Below, piece by piece: positions 7,451-19,048 of a stretch of DNA of 32,786 bases (the stretch's first letter is position 1; each line of letters begins with the position of its first letter). The stretch lies in the NCBI GenBank assembly GCA_015484945.1, contig WFUO01000045.1, forward strand, positions 1 through 32,786. The letters run 5' to 3'. Under the pieces are notes generated by a model, which ran no database searches, was not told the DNA's origin, and saw only the letters and a program-made list of their open reading frames with translations. Made by a program: the position numbers and the translations under genes. The stretch comes from Gammaproteobacteria bacterium. Its GTDB lineage: Bacteria; Pseudomonadota; Gammaproteobacteria; WFUO01.

Positions 7451-8772
7451 GAGGCCACCTGCGAAACCGCCAATCCAGCCATCCCGGCCAGTTCGAGAAA
7501 ATTGGGAAAGGAGGTATTGACGTTGGCGCAGTCGTCGATGGTGATGTCGCCGCCGGCGCGCAGCGCGGCGATGGCGAACGCCATGGCGATACGGTGGTCG
7601 CCGTGGCTGTCGATACGGCCACCCGCATACGCGCGGCCGCCGCGGATCACCATGCCATCCGGTGTAGCGGTGGCATCGACGCCGAGTGCCGCCAGGCCGT
7701 CGGCCATGACCTGGATGCGGTCGCTCTCCTTCACGCGCAGCTCTTCGGCCCCGCGCAGGACCGTTGTGCCTTCGGCACAGGCGGCAGCGACGAACAACAC
7801 CGGAAACTCGTCGATCGCCAGCGGCACCAGCGCCTCGGGGATCTCGATCCCGTGCAGGCGGCTGCTGCGCACCCGGATGTCGGCTACCGGTTCGCCACCC
7901 ACCTCGGTTTGATCGAGGATCTCGATGTCGGCGCCCATCTGGCGCAGAATCTCGATGATACCGGTGCGTGTGGGGTTGATGCCGACGTGTTCGAGGGTGA
8001 TGTCGGACCCCTCGGCGATGCTGGCGCCGACCATGAAGAAGGCCGCCGATGAGATGTCGGCTGGTACGTCGATGTCACAGGCGCGCAGGCTGCCGCCGCC
8101 CTCGACACACACGATGGCGCCGTCACGCTCGACCCGGTAGCCGAATCCGGCCAGCATGCGTTCGGTGTGGTCGCGCGTGGGTGCCGGTTCGGTGACACAG
8201 GTGCGTCCCTCGGCGTACAGCCCGGCGAGCAGGATGCAGGACTTGATCTGCGCGCTGGCCACCGGCAGTCGGTAGTCGATGCCATGCAGTGGCTTGCCGC
8301 CCGTGATCCGCAACGGAGCGGTGCCCCCGGCGGTGGTATCGATGACCGCACCCATCTGCGCCAGCGGGTCGGTCACCCGCTTCATCGGCCGTGATGACAA
8401 CGATGCATCACCGACCAGGGTGGTATCGAAGCCCTGCCCGGCCAGCAAACCGCACATCAGACGCATGGCGGTACCGGAATTGCCGAGATCCAGCGGCGCG
8501 GAAGGGGCACGCAGTCCGCGCATGCCAACGCCATGGATCACGACCCGGCCGGCATCCGGCCCGTCTATATCGACACCCATGTCGCGGAAGGCCTGCAGGG
8601 TGGCCAGGCTGTCCTCGCCCTCGAGAAAACCCGTTACTGTCGTAGTGCCCTCGGCCAGCGCGCCAAGCATGATGGCACGATGCGAGATGGATTTGTCGCC
8701 CGGCACCCGCACACGGCCTTGCAGCCGGCCGCCGGGACGGGCCTGAAAGATAATGTTGTCGTGGTGGCTCAT
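7447..8772 (-). CDS. aroA: 5-enolpyruvylshikimate-3-phosphate synthase, class II-like
   Basis: AroA joins PEP to shikimate-3-phosphate, the sixth step of the shikimate pathway. The 441-residue protein carries the four motifs reported as diagnostic of class II (CP4-type) enzymes: GDKS (25-28), SAQIK (173-177), RDHTE (200-204) and NPTR (266-269). The PEP-site segment reads GNSGTAMR (97-104). Gly100 sits where CP4 has the Ala that excludes glyphosate, so this site looks like the sensitive form; that is inference. It overlaps tyrA by 4 nt upstream and cmk by 4 nt downstream. In pseudomonads tyrA and aroA are fused; here they remain separate but coupled. Confidence 0.96.
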   Translation of the reverse strand: MSHHDNIIFQARPGGRLQGRVRVPGDKSISHRAIMLGALAEGTTTVTGFLEGEDSLATLQAFRDMGVDIDGPDAGRVVIHGVGMRGLRAPSAPLDLGNSGTAMRLMCGLLAGQGFDTTLVGDASLSSRPMKRVTDPLAQMGAVIDTTAGGTAPLRITGGKPLHGIDYRLPVASAQIKSCILLAGLYAEGRTCVTEPAPTRDHTERMLAGFGYRVERDGAIVCVEGGGSLRACDIDVPADISSAAFFMVGASIAEGSDITLEHVGINPTRTGIIEILRQMGADIEILDQTEVGGEPVADIRVRSSRLHGIEIPEALVPLAIDEFPVLFVAAACAEGTTVLRGAEELRVKESDRIQVMADGLAALGVDATATPDGMVIRGGRAYAGGRIDSHGDHRIAMAFAIAALRAGGDITIDDCANVNTSFPNFLELAGMAGLAVSQVAS

Positions 8773-9650
8773 GATTCAGTGTTGTCTGTCTTGTCGCAAT
8801 AACGATCACGCGCGGCCTTGGCGCGGCCAAACACCGCGAGCAGGCGCTCGCCGTCACGCTGTTGCAGGGCCTCGTGCAGCTCAGCCAGCTCCTCGCGGTA
8901 GGCTTGCAGAACCTGATCCAGCGCCTCGGCGTTGCACAGGCAGATGTCACGCCACATCCCCGGATCGCTTGAGGCGATCCGGGTGAAGTCACGAAACCCG
9001 CCGGCGGCGTATTCGAAGATCTCGTCACGCTCGCCCATGCGTGCCAGACGATCGACCAGCGCATAGGCAAGTACATGTGGCAGGTGACTGGTGGCGGCCA
9101 GCACCTCGTCGTGATGACGCGGTTCCATGCACACCACGTCGGCGCCGGCCTGGCGCCACATCCATGTCACCCTGTCTATGGCATCGGTGCCGGTTATGTC
9201 CACCGGCGTCAGGATCACGCGCCGGCCCTGAAAGAGTTCGGCGAACGAAGCCGCAACGCCGCTGTTTTCGGTGCCGGCGATGGGATGGCCGGGCACGAAC
9301 CATGCGGGCATGCCGCCGAAGGCTGCTTGCGCATCGTCGATCACGGACTGTTTGGCGCTGCCGGCATCGGTGACGATGGCGCCATCGGCCAGGTGTCCGG
9401 CGATGGCGGCGAACACCGTGGCCATGTTGCCAAGCGGCACGGCAACAACGACCATGTCGGCATCCTTGACCGCGCTGGCCGGGTCGGTGTCGTAACGGTC
9501 GATGACACCCAGTTCGACCGCGCGTTCCAGATTGGCCGTGTGGCGACCGCAACCGACGATCTCCTCCACCACGCCTCTGGCACGCAACGCGCGTGCCAGT
9601 GACCCACCGATCAGGCCAACGCCGATGACGCACAGCCGCCCGATGTTCAT
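8769..9650 (-). CDS. tyrA: Prephenate dehydrogenase (TyrA family)
   Basis: This enzyme oxidises prephenate or arogenate on the route to tyrosine. The 293-residue protein begins with the NAD(P) fold GVGLIGGSLARAL (10-22) and contains the active-site strand VPGHPIAGTENSGV. The helical dimerisation half follows (SHLPHVLAYALVD, then FRDFTRIASSDPGMWRDICL). No chorismate mutase or ACT domain is attached, so it is the short monofunctional type. It overlaps hisC and aroA by 4 nt each. Cofactor and substrate preference (cyclohexadienyl type is common here) cannot be read from sequence alone. Confidence 0.94.
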   Translation of the reverse strand: MNIGRLCVIGVGLIGGSLARALRARGVVEEIVGCGRHTANLERAVELGVIDRYDTDPASAVKDADMVVVAVPLGNMATVFAAIAGHLADGAIVTDAGSAKQSVIDDAQAAFGGMPAWFVPGHPIAGTENSGVAASFAELFQGRRVILTPVDITGTDAIDRVTWMWRQAGADVVCMEPRHHDEVLAATSHLPHVLAYALVDRLARMGERDEIFEYAAGGFRDFTRIASSDPGMWRDICLCNAEALDQVLQAYREELAELHEALQQRDGERLLAVFGRAKAARDRYCDKTDNTES

Positions 9651-10789
9651 GCGCCGGTCTCCATCACCTGTTTGAGGGCCTCGATCACGCGTGTGTTTTG
9701 TTCCGTAGTGCCAATGGTGATACGGATATGGTCGTCGAGGCCATAGTTGCCGATCGGGCGCAGGATGATGCCCTGGCGCAGCATGGCTTCGTACAGGGTC
9801 TGGCCTGGCAACCCGGTGCGCACACAGACGAAATTGCCCACCGACGGAATCCAGGTCAGTCCCATCTCGGCGAACGCCGCGGTCAATTGGCGCATCCCGG
9901 CGCTGTTCATATCGATACTGCGTTGCACGTGCTCGCGGTCATCCAGCGCAGCCTCGGCCGCCGCCAGCGCCAGACTGTTGGCATTGAACGGCTGGCGCAC
10001 GCGGTTGAGCAGGTCGGCAACCACTGGGCTGGACAGCGCATAGCCGATACGCAGCCCGGCCAGTCCGTATATCTTCGAGAACGTGCGCGTGACGACCAGA
10101 TTCTGGTATTCGTCCAGCCAGGCGGTGGCGTCGGGATAGTCCGCCTCCCGCACATATTCGGTATAGGCTTCGTCGATGACGACCACGCAGTCATCCGGCA
10201 CCGCTGTGATGAAGGCCTGCAGGCTGTCATGATCCAGCCAGGTGCCGGTCGGATTGTTGGGATTGGCGACAAACACCACGCCGGTATCGGTATCGATCTG
10301 CTCGCGCATGGCGTCGAGATCGTGCCCGAAGGGCATGGCGTGATCCACCGGATTGGCTGCCGCGGCGCGGCATTCGGCACCGGTGGCCAGCGTGGCGATG
10401 GGATAGACGGCAAACGCATGCTGCGAGAACACGGCATTGTGTCCTGGACCGAGAAACACGCGCGCGATCAGCTCCAGCACGTCGTTGGAGCCATTGCCGA
10501 GCGTGATGCGAGCCGGGTCGATGTCATGAAAATCCGCCAACCGCTGCTTGAGCCGAAAACCGTTGCCGTCCGGATACAGCGAAACACCGGGCAGGACGGC
10601 CTGCGCCGCGGCCATGGCCAGTGGTGAGGGGCCCAGCGGGTTTTCATTGGATGCCAGCTTGATGGCCTCGTCGATGCCCAGCTCGCGCTCCAGTTCCTCG
10701 ACGGGCTTGCCCGGCTCGTATGGGCGCAGCGCCTGTACGCCTGAATTGGCGCGCGAGAACAGGGAATCGCTGTCGTGATGCAAGGCGTT
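9647..10789 (-). CDS. hisC: Histidinol-phosphate / aromatic aminotransferase
   Basis: This PLP fold-I aminotransferase has the N-terminal KLASNENPLGPSP, the cofactor segment NPNNPTGTWL, DEAYTEY, and the PLP-Lys motif TRTFSKIYGLAGLRIGYAL. The arginine site near the C-terminus is GNYGLDDHIRITIGT. Its position between pheA and tyrA suggests the HisC2 subgroup, which transaminates aromatic keto acids as well as histidinol phosphate. The likely start is the ATG around 10790-10792 (380 residues) preceded by a G-rich stretch (GGGGCGGGG). An upstream in-frame ATG at 10888 would add an implausible Cys/Arg-rich extension. Confidence 0.92.
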   Translation of the reverse strand, partial: NALHHDSDSLFSRANSGVQALRPYEPGKPVEELERELGIDEAIKLASNENPLGPSPLAMAAAQAVLPGVSLYPDGNGFRLKQRLADFHDIDPARITLGNGSNDVLELIARVFLGPGHNAVFSQHAFAVYPIATLATGAECRAAAANPVDHAMPFGHDLDAMREQIDTDTGVVFVANPNNPTGTWLDHDSLQAFITAVPDDCVVVIDEAYTEYVREADYPDATAWLDEYQNLVVTRTFSKIYGLAGLRIGYALSSPVVADLLNRVRQPFNANSLALAAAEAALDDREHVQRSIDMNSAGMRQLTAAFAEMGLTWIPSVGNFVCVRTGLPGQTLYEAMLRQGIILRPIGNYGLDDHIRITIGTTEQNTRVIEALKQVMETGA

Positions 10790-10898
10790 CATCGCCCCGC
10801 CCCGACATTCGCAGCGCGGCGGCCTGCGCCGCCGGACGCCCTGGCATGTGTACCGGCGAGCACATGGCCAGCATTGTGAGACCGGCAATACATACGCA

Positions 10899-11981
10899 TT
10901 ACAACACCGCGCACGGGTAGGAACCCAGTACCCTGAGCATCGCGGCCTCCTTTTCCAGTGCCGTCAGCGCGCGCTCGACCGGTTCGTCACTGGCATGACC
11001 CTCGATGTCAATGAAGAACACATAGTCCCACATGCCCTGTCGCGAGGGCCGTGATTCCAGGCGCGTCATGCTGATGCCGTTCTCGACCAGCGGCGCCAGC
11101 AGACGGTACAGCGTACCAGCCTGGTTGCGCGCTGAAACCATCAGCGAGGTCTTGTCGTTGCCACTGGGCGGCACTTGCTGCTTGCCGATGATCAGGAAAC
11201 GGGTGGTATTGTCCGGTTCGTCCTCGATGTTGGCGACCAGGATCCCGAGCCCGTAGATCTCCGCTGCGGTCTCACCGGCGATGGCCACAGCCTGCGGGTC
11301 ATCGAGCACACGCCGGGCCGCTTCTGCATTACTGTTCACGGCAATGCGTTCGGCCCTTGGCAGATGAGCGTTGAGCCATTCACGGCACTGCGCCAGCGAC
11401 TGCTGGTGGGAATAGACCCGTTCCACCTTGTCCAGTTTCGCTTGCTTGCCGAGTACATGGTGATGGATGCGCAGTTCCACTTCGCCACAAATGCCCAGCG
11501 ACGACTGCATGAACATATCCAGGGTATGGTTGATGATGCCTTCGGTGGAATTCTCCACCGGCACCACGCCATAGTGTGCCGCATCGGATGTCACCTCGCG
11601 GAACACCTCGTCGATGGCGGTCAACGGCACGGTCTGGATGGCATGGCCGAAGTGTTTGAGCGCGGCGGCCTGGGTGAAAGTGCCCTCGGGGCCGAGAAAG
11701 GCGACTCGCATGGGTTGTTCCAGCGCAAGACAGGCGGACATGATCTCGCGGAACAGACGCGCCATCTCCTCGTCGCTGAGCGGACCCTGGTTGCGTTGCT
11801 TGACCTGACGCAGAATCTGCGCCTCGCGCTCGGGGCGATAGAAAACCGGGTTGCCGCCATCGGCCTGCTTGACCTCGGCCACTTCGCGCGCGCACTCGGC
11901 ACGCTCGCTGATCAGCGCCTGGATGCGGGCATCGATGTCGTCGATGCGCGCGCGTATTTTCTTCAACCTGTCGTCACTCAT
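10899..11981 (-). CDS. pheA: Bifunctional chorismate mutase / prephenate dehydratase (P-protein)
   Basis: PheA makes phenylpyruvate from chorismate. The 360-residue protein has an AroQ chorismate mutase helix bundle at about 1-90 (RARIDDIDARIQALISER, then EREAQILRQVKQRNQG). The dehydratase domain runs from about 92 to 270 (VAFLGPEGTFTQAAALKHFG, later VPVENSTEGIINHTLDMF and TTRFLIIG). A C-terminal ACT domain has ESRPSRQGMWDYVFFIDIEG; the ESRP element binds phenylalanine in feedback-controlled P-proteins, so inhibition by Phe is likely. It lies 15 bp after serA and about 106 bp before hisC. The intervening gap holds a short GC-rich hairpin (10818-10833). Confidence 0.96.
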   Translation of the reverse strand: MSDDRLKKIRARIDDIDARIQALISERAECAREVAEVKQADGGNPVFYRPEREAQILRQVKQRNQGPLSDEEMARLFREIMSACLALEQPMRVAFLGPEGTFTQAAALKHFGHAIQTVPLTAIDEVFREVTSDAAHYGVVPVENSTEGIINHTLDMFMQSSLGICGEVELRIHHHVLGKQAKLDKVERVYSHQQSLAQCREWLNAHLPRAERIAVNSNAEAARRVLDDPQAVAIAGETAAEIYGLGILVANIEDEPDNTTRFLIIGKQQVPPSGNDKTSLMVSARNQAGTLYRLLAPLVENGISMTRLESRPSRQGMWDYVFFIDIEGHASDEPVERALTALEKEAAMLRVLGSYPCAVL

Positions 11982-11996
11982 GCCGGTGGCGTTCGC

Positions 11997-13175
11997 TCAT
12001 TCGTGGTTGCACCCCAGACAGCGTACCGACAACACGCCTTCGATGCCACCAATCCTTGCCAGTGCACTCTCGGGAATCTCGCTCTCGACATCGACCAGCG
12101 TGTAGGCGATGTCGCCACGAGACTTGTTGGTCATGTCGATGATATTGAGCCCGGCATTGGCCAGCTCGGTGGATATCTGGCCCAGCATGTTGGGCACGTT
12201 GCGGTTGACCACGGCCAGACGATAACCCTGGTTGCGTGGCATGTCCATGTCGGGGAAATTGACCGAATTGCTGATGTTGCCGTTGAGCAGGTATTCACGC
12301 ACCTCGTCGGCGACCATGATGGCGCAGTTCTCCTCGGCCTCGCGCGTGGAGGCGCCCAGGTGCGGTAGGGTGATGCAGCGCGGATGATCCTTGAGCAGGT
12401 TGCTGGGAAAGTCGCAGACATAGGCATATACCTTGCCATCGTCTATGGCTTTGACCACGGCCTCGTCATCGACGATGCCGTTGCGGGCGAAATTGAGGAT
12501 GATGACATTGTCCCGCATCATGCGCAGGCGCTCGGCATTGATCAGGTTGCGGGTCTCTTCCACGAGCGGCACATGGAAGGTGACGAAGTCCACGCGCGAT
12601 AACAGATCATCGATGCTTTTGCCCTGCTCGATATCGGAGGCCAGCTCCCAGGCGCGGCGCACGGTGATCTGGGGATCGTAGCCGATCACGTTCATGCCCA
12701 GCGCACGCGCGGCATTGGCGATCTGCACGCCGATGGCGCCGAGGCCGATGACGCCCAGGGTACGGCCGGGCAGTTCGAAACCGACGAAATGCTTCTTGCC
12801 CGCCTCGACCTCACGGTGGATCTCCTCATCACTGCCGCTCAGGCCCCGGGCAAAATCCCAGGCCTGCCCAAGGTTGCGACAGCCCATGAGCATACCGGCG
12901 ATGACCAGTTCCTTGACCGCGTTGGCATTGGCGCCGGGCGCGTTGAACACCGGAATGCCGAGTTCGGTCAGTTTCGCCACCGGGATATTGTTGACACCGG
13001 CACCGGCACGACCGACCGCCAGCAAGGTGTCGGGGATCTCCATGTCGTGCATGTTGTACGAGCGCAGCAGGATGGCGTCGGGGTTGGGCAGTTCCGACGC
13101 GACCTCGAACTGGTCGCGCGGCAGCCTTTCCAGGCCGGCGACAGAGATGTTGTTGAGTGTGGATATCTTGTACAT
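11997..13175 (-). CDS. serA: D-3-phosphoglycerate dehydrogenase, DFP variant
   Basis: SerA oxidises 3-phosphoglycerate, the entry step to serine. The 392-residue protein has the D-2-hydroxyacid dehydrogenase fold with NAD motif GVIGLGAIGVQIANAARALG (141-160), catalytic R231 in NFARNGIVDDEAV, and H272 in LPHLGAST. An ACT domain fills about 318-392 and could sense serine. The segment that usually reads DVFExEP, which supplies the relay Glu, is here CDFPSNLL (254-261); I recall this type from clostridial enzymes, so activity is likely kept. It sits 18 bp after serC and before pheA, so both early serine enzymes are adjacent. Confidence 0.92.
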   Translation of the reverse strand: MYKISTLNNISVAGLERLPRDQFEVASELPNPDAILLRSYNMHDMEIPDTLLAVGRAGAGVNNIPVAKLTELGIPVFNAPGANANAVKELVIAGMLMGCRNLGQAWDFARGLSGSDEEIHREVEAGKKHFVGFELPGRTLGVIGLGAIGVQIANAARALGMNVIGYDPQITVRRAWELASDIEQGKSIDDLLSRVDFVTFHVPLVEETRNLINAERLRMMRDNVIILNFARNGIVDDEAVVKAIDDGKVYAYVCDFPSNLLKDHPRCITLPHLGASTREAEENCAIMVADEVREYLLNGNISNSVNFPDMDMPRNQGYRLAVVNRNVPNMLGQISTELANAGLNIIDMTNKSRGDIAYTLVDVESEIPESALARIGGIEGVLSVRCLGCNHE

Positions 13176-13193
13176 GTTTTTTCCGTTAGTAGT

Positions 13194-14276
13194 TCAGGCG
13201 TGTGCTTTCTCGAACCCGGCCATGAATTCGATCAGGGCATCGACACCGGACTCCGGCATGGCGTTGTATATGCTTGCGCGCATCCCACCAACAGAGCGGT
13301 GACCCTTGAGCGTTACCAGCCCGGCCTCTGCGGCCTGCTCGAGGAAGGCCTTGTCGAGCGCGGGATCGGCCAGCGTGAACGGCACGTTCATCCACGAACG
13401 GCTGGCCGGTTCGACCGGGTTGGCATAGAAATCCGACGCGTCGATGGCGGCATACAGCTTTTCGGCCTTGCGCCGGTTGATCCCGGCCATGGCCTCCAGT
13501 CCGCCCTGTGCCAGCAGCCACTGGAATACGAGGCCGGCGAGGTAGATGCCATAGGTCGGCGGCGTGTTGTACATGGAAGCGTTGTCGGCATGGGTCTTGT
13601 AGTCCAGCATCACCGGCATGTCACTACGCGCATTGCCGATCAGGTCCTTGCGCACGATGACCAGGGTGAGCCCTGCCGGGCCGATGTTCTTCTGGGCGCC
13701 GGCGTAGATGACGCCGAAGCGGGAGACGTCGATCGGGCGCGACAGGATCGTCGAGGACATGTCGGCCACCAGCGGCACGTCGCCGGTCTCGGGAATGTAG
13801 GGAAACTCGACGCCGCCGATGGTCTCGTTGGGTGTGTAGTGCACATAGGCGGCCTGCGGGTCGAGCCGCAGTTCGTCCTGTGACGGCGCGCGGGTGAAGT
13901 TGCCGTCCTCGGTGCTCGCGGCAATCTGCACCTCGCCGAAGCGGCGCGCCTCGGCAATGGCCTTCTTCGACCAGGCACCGGTATTGATGTAATCGGCCCT
14001 TCCCCGGTCACCGAGCAGGTTGACCGGCACCATGGCGAACTGCAGGCTGGCGCCACCTTGCAGGAACAGGACCTTGTAATCATCCGGAATCTGCATCAGC
14101 CGGCGCAGGTCGGCCTCGGCCTGCTCGGCCACCGACATGAATTCCTTGCCGCGGTGGCTCATCTCCATGATGGACATGCCGCTTCCGTGCCAGTCGAGGA
14201 TCTCGGATTGCGCCTGCTCGAGAACCGCCTGCGGCAGCATGGCCGGGCCGGCGCTGAAGTTATAAACCCGTGACAT
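13194..14276 (-). CDS. serC: Phosphoserine aminotransferase
   Basis: SerC converts 3-phosphohydroxypyruvate to phosphoserine using glutamate and PLP, and also acts in pyridoxine synthesis. The 360-residue protein starts [20 protein letters not shown] and contains [28 protein letters not shown], the cofactor Lys segment [14 protein letters not shown], and the end [21 protein letters not shown] chose the ATG at 14276 because AGGAG lies 7 nt upstream; an ATG at 14300 adds eight residues without a site. It is 67 bp after gyrA and directly before serA. Confidence 0.96.
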   Translation of the reverse strand: MSRVYNFSAGPAMLPQAVLEQAQSEILDWHGSGMSIMEMSHRGKEFMSVAEQAEADLRRLMQIPDDYKVLFLQGGASLQFAMVPVNLLGDRGRADYINTGAWSKKAIAEARRFGEVQIAASTEDGNFTRAPSQDELRLDPQAAYVHYTPNETIGGVEFPYIPETGDVPLVADMSSTILSRPIDVSRFGVIYAGAQKNIGPAGLTLVIVRKDLIGNARSDMPVMLDYKTHADNASMYNTPPTYGIYLAGLVFQWLLAQGGLEAMAGINRRKAEKLYAAIDASDFYANPVEPASRSWMNVPFTLADPALDKAFLEQAAEAGLVTLKGHRSVGGMRASIYNAMPESGVDALIEFMAGFEKAHA

Positions 14277-14343
14277 TGAACGTCTCCTGAAAACAGTCAA
14301 TCAAATCGTGTTGTGACCGGCATGAACCGGCCTGCCGGGCGCG

Positions 14344-16914
<2,571 letters not shown>

Positions 16915-17044
16915 GGGTCGGGCTCATTCCTTTTCTTTTATGGTGTGATGATCCACAGTGTCGATCCGGTTTTCAGCCTGTTGCTGGCGACTCGTGCGTG
17001 ATTCGCATTTTGGCATGTGACGGTCCACGGCCATGTATCCGCGC

Positions 17045-17053
17045 ATCTTACCA
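17045..17053 (-). promoter_or_regulatory. Candidate extended -10 promoter upstream of gyrA
   Basis: Minus-strand TGGTAAGAT (17053-17045) reads as TGn plus TAAGAT, an extended -10, about 130 nt before the gyrA start. The -35 region is weak. The rest of the 260-bp gyrA-mtnA gap shows no gene I would support. Confidence 0.4.
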
Positions 17054-17174
17054 TACCAGCCCCCCACACTGCACGGCGAACAAGGCGCTTCAAACGGGTT
17101 CTGAGAAAGCCTGACGGTGAATCGGTCCGAAAAAATGACTTGTTTGTTCGCAGGGCCGGAGAGTTACCTGTCAC

Positions 17175-18185
17175 TCATCGCATGAGCGCCCGAAGACTGG
17201 CGGCATCCGGTTTGTGGACCACCCCACGCTCGGTGACAATCGCATCGACCAGGCTTGCCGGTGTGATGTCGAACACCGGGTTCCACACCCCGGCGCCGGG
17301 CGCGGCCACCCGTTGTCCCGCACAGCCCAGCAATTCATCAGCATCGCGGTCCTCGACCGGGATTCGCGAACCGTCCGCCAGCTTCATGTCGATGGTCGAG
17401 GTCGGCGCCACGACCATGAATCGCACCCCATGGTGACGGGCGGCAATGGCCAGGCCGTAGGTGCCGATCTTGTTGGCCACATCGCCGTTGGCGGCAATCC
17501 GGTCCGAACCGACGATGACCCAATCGACCAGACCGCGGGCCATCAGATGGGCGGCCGCGCCATCGGCGAGCAGCGATACCGGTATGCCCTCCTGCACCAT
17601 CTCCCAGGCCGTCAGCCGCGCACCCTGCAGCCATGGCCGGGTTTCGTCGGCATACACATGGTCTATCAGGCCACGCGCATGGGCGCTGCGAATCACACCC
17701 AGCGCGGTACCATAACCACCGGTCGCCAGGGCCCCTGCGTTGCAGTGGGTCAACACCCGGCATGGGTGTTCGATCAGATCGGCACCCAGTTCGCCCATGC
17801 GCCGGTTCGCGGCGATGTCTTCCTCGTGGATCGCGCGTGCCTCCCTTTCCAGCCGCGCGGCATCGGCGCCTGTCTCGACCAGGGAGCGCATACGCGCCAG
17901 GGCCCAGAACAGGTTGACGGCGGTAGGACGTGCCGCTGCCAGTGTCTGCATGTCATCGAGGATGGCGGCCGTATCGGCAGCATGCCGGCGCGCCGACAAC
18001 ACCACACCCCAGGCTGCGGCGATACCGATGGCCGGCGCACCGCGCACGACCATCTCATGGATCGCGGTGGCCACCTCGCCGGCCTGGCGACAAGTCAGAT
18101 AGCTGACACTGGCGGGAAGCAAACGCTGGTCGAGCAGAATCAGGGTTTCACCATCCCAGCGGATGGCCTGTACGGAATCACTCAT
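17175..18185 (-). CDS. mtnA: S-methyl-5-thioribose-1-phosphate isomerase
   Basis: MtnA converts methylthioribose-1-phosphate to methylthioribulose-1-phosphate in methionine salvage. The 336-residue protein shows [16 protein letters not shown] (45-60), the catalytic Cys148 in [19 protein letters not shown], and the catalytic Asp228 in [25 protein letters not shown] precedes the ATG. It lies 33 bp after the response regulator gene in the same direction, and the mtaD gene for an earlier step is just beyond. The later salvage genes are not in the window. Confidence 0.96.
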   Translation of the reverse strand: MSDSVQAIRWDGETLILLDQRLLPASVSYLTCRQAGEVATAIHEMVVRGAPAIGIAAAWGVVLSARRHAADTAAILDDMQTLAAARPTAVNLFWALARMRSLVETGADAARLEREARAIHEEDIAANRRMGELGADLIEHPCRVLTHCNAGALATGGYGTALGVIRSAHARGLIDHVYADETRPWLQGARLTAWEMVQEGIPVSLLADGAAAHLMARGLVDWVIVGSDRIAANGDVANKIGTYGLAIAARHHGVRFMVVAPTSTIDMKLADGSRIPVEDRDADELLGCAGQRVAAPGAGVWNPVFDITPASLVDAIVTERGVVHKPDAASLRALMR

Positions 18186-18218
18186 GCGCTCACCTGGATG
18201 CTGTGCCTGAACGATGGC

Positions 18219-18929
18219 TCAGGTGCCTGTCTCCTGTTGCGGCACGTCCAGGCGTTCGAGCCGGTAACCATGCAGGTAGATGGCGCTGAGCTTCCAGTTG
18301 TCGAGCTCGGCCAGGCCCAGCTTGTTGCGCAGACGGCTGATATGGGTATCCACGGTACGGGTGTTGATATCGGGATTGCGCCCCCATACCGATTCCAGGA
18401 TATAACCGCGTGACAGCACCCGGCCGGTATGCCGGAACAGGAACAGCGCGAGGTCGAATTCCTTGTGTGTGAGCTCGACGGGATTGCCGTCACGCAGGAT
18501 CCGGCGCGCTGACGGATCGATCGTGAATGGCGCCATTTCCAGCACCTCCTGGGTATCGGCCTGTGGATTGACGCGCCGGCCCAGGGCGCCAACGCGGGCG
18601 GTCAGCTCCATGCTGCGGATCGGCTTGACCATGTAATCGTCGGCACCGGCCTCGAGCGCGGTGACGATGTCCTGCTCCTCGTCTCTGGCGGTGACGAACA
18701 GGATGGGGATATTCCATTCCATGTTCTCGCGCACCTTGCGCAGCACCTCGATACCGTCGATATCCGGCAACATCCAGTCCAGGATCAGCATATCGAAGGT
18801 ATCATTGGCCAGGTTGCGCAGCAGGGCCTTGCCCTCGCTGAACACTTGCACGCTATGACCGGCCTTTTCCAGCCAGTGTTGAAGCAGTTCCGCCTGGGAT
18901 GGATCATCCTCGAGAACGACAATGCGCAT
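18219..18929 (-). CDS. Orphan OmpR/PhoB-type response regulator
   Basis: This 236-residue regulator has a receiver domain with acidic pair D8/D9, phospho-acceptor D51 in LILDWMLPD, T80 and K102 (MVKPI). A winged-helix DNA-binding domain follows from about 140 (FTIDPSARRILRDG, then LTHKEFDLALFLFRHTG, and TVDTHISRLRNKLG). The ATG at 18929 gives a normal receiver start; an upstream ATG at 19046 would add about 39 residues across the divergent promoter region. AGGAG lies upstream with 11-nt spacing. No histidine kinase is adjacent. Its place between mtnA and mtaD hints at control of MTA salvage, but that is speculation. Confidence 0.9.
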   Translation of the reverse strand: MRIVVLEDDPSQAELLQHWLEKAGHSVQVFSEGKALLRNLANDTFDMLILDWMLPDIDGIEVLRKVRENMEWNIPILFVTARDEEQDIVTALEAGADDYMVKPIRSMELTARVGALGRRVNPQADTQEVLEMAPFTIDPSARRILRDGNPVELTHKEFDLALFLFRHTGRVLSRGYILESVWGRNPDINTRTVDTHISRLRNKLGLAELDNWKLSAIYLHGYRLERLDVPQQETGT

Positions 18930-19006
18930 TTCCGCTGTTTCTCCTGTCGAGACTGCATTCCCTGTGGCCAGGTGGCCGTAGATATACAGTAGCGTCCAAC
19001 CAAGTG

Positions 19007-19027
19007 TTATAGTGTTAGTTACTATAA
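19007..19027. promoter_or_regulatory. Symmetric element TTATAGT-N7-ACTATAA in the divergent regulator/mtaD gap
   Basis: Perfect 7-bp arms (19007-19013 and 19021-19027) flank a 7-nt spacer between the response regulator and mtaD. Each arm contains TATAGT on one strand, so the element may be two opposed -10 boxes, a regulator site, or both. No convincing -35 was found on either strand. Confidence 0.4.
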
Positions 19028-19048
19028 ACTGAACCAAAATAGCCATTT

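Noticed and set aside
10793-10888. N-terminal extension of hisC from the upstream ATG
   Set aside because: The extension is Cys/Arg-rich, absent from the family, and the downstream ATG has a purine-rich ribosome site.
16938-17174. Small minus-strand frame between mtnA and gyrA
   Set aside because: It has no recognisable domain, no good ribosome site, and overlaps the likely gyrA promoter region.
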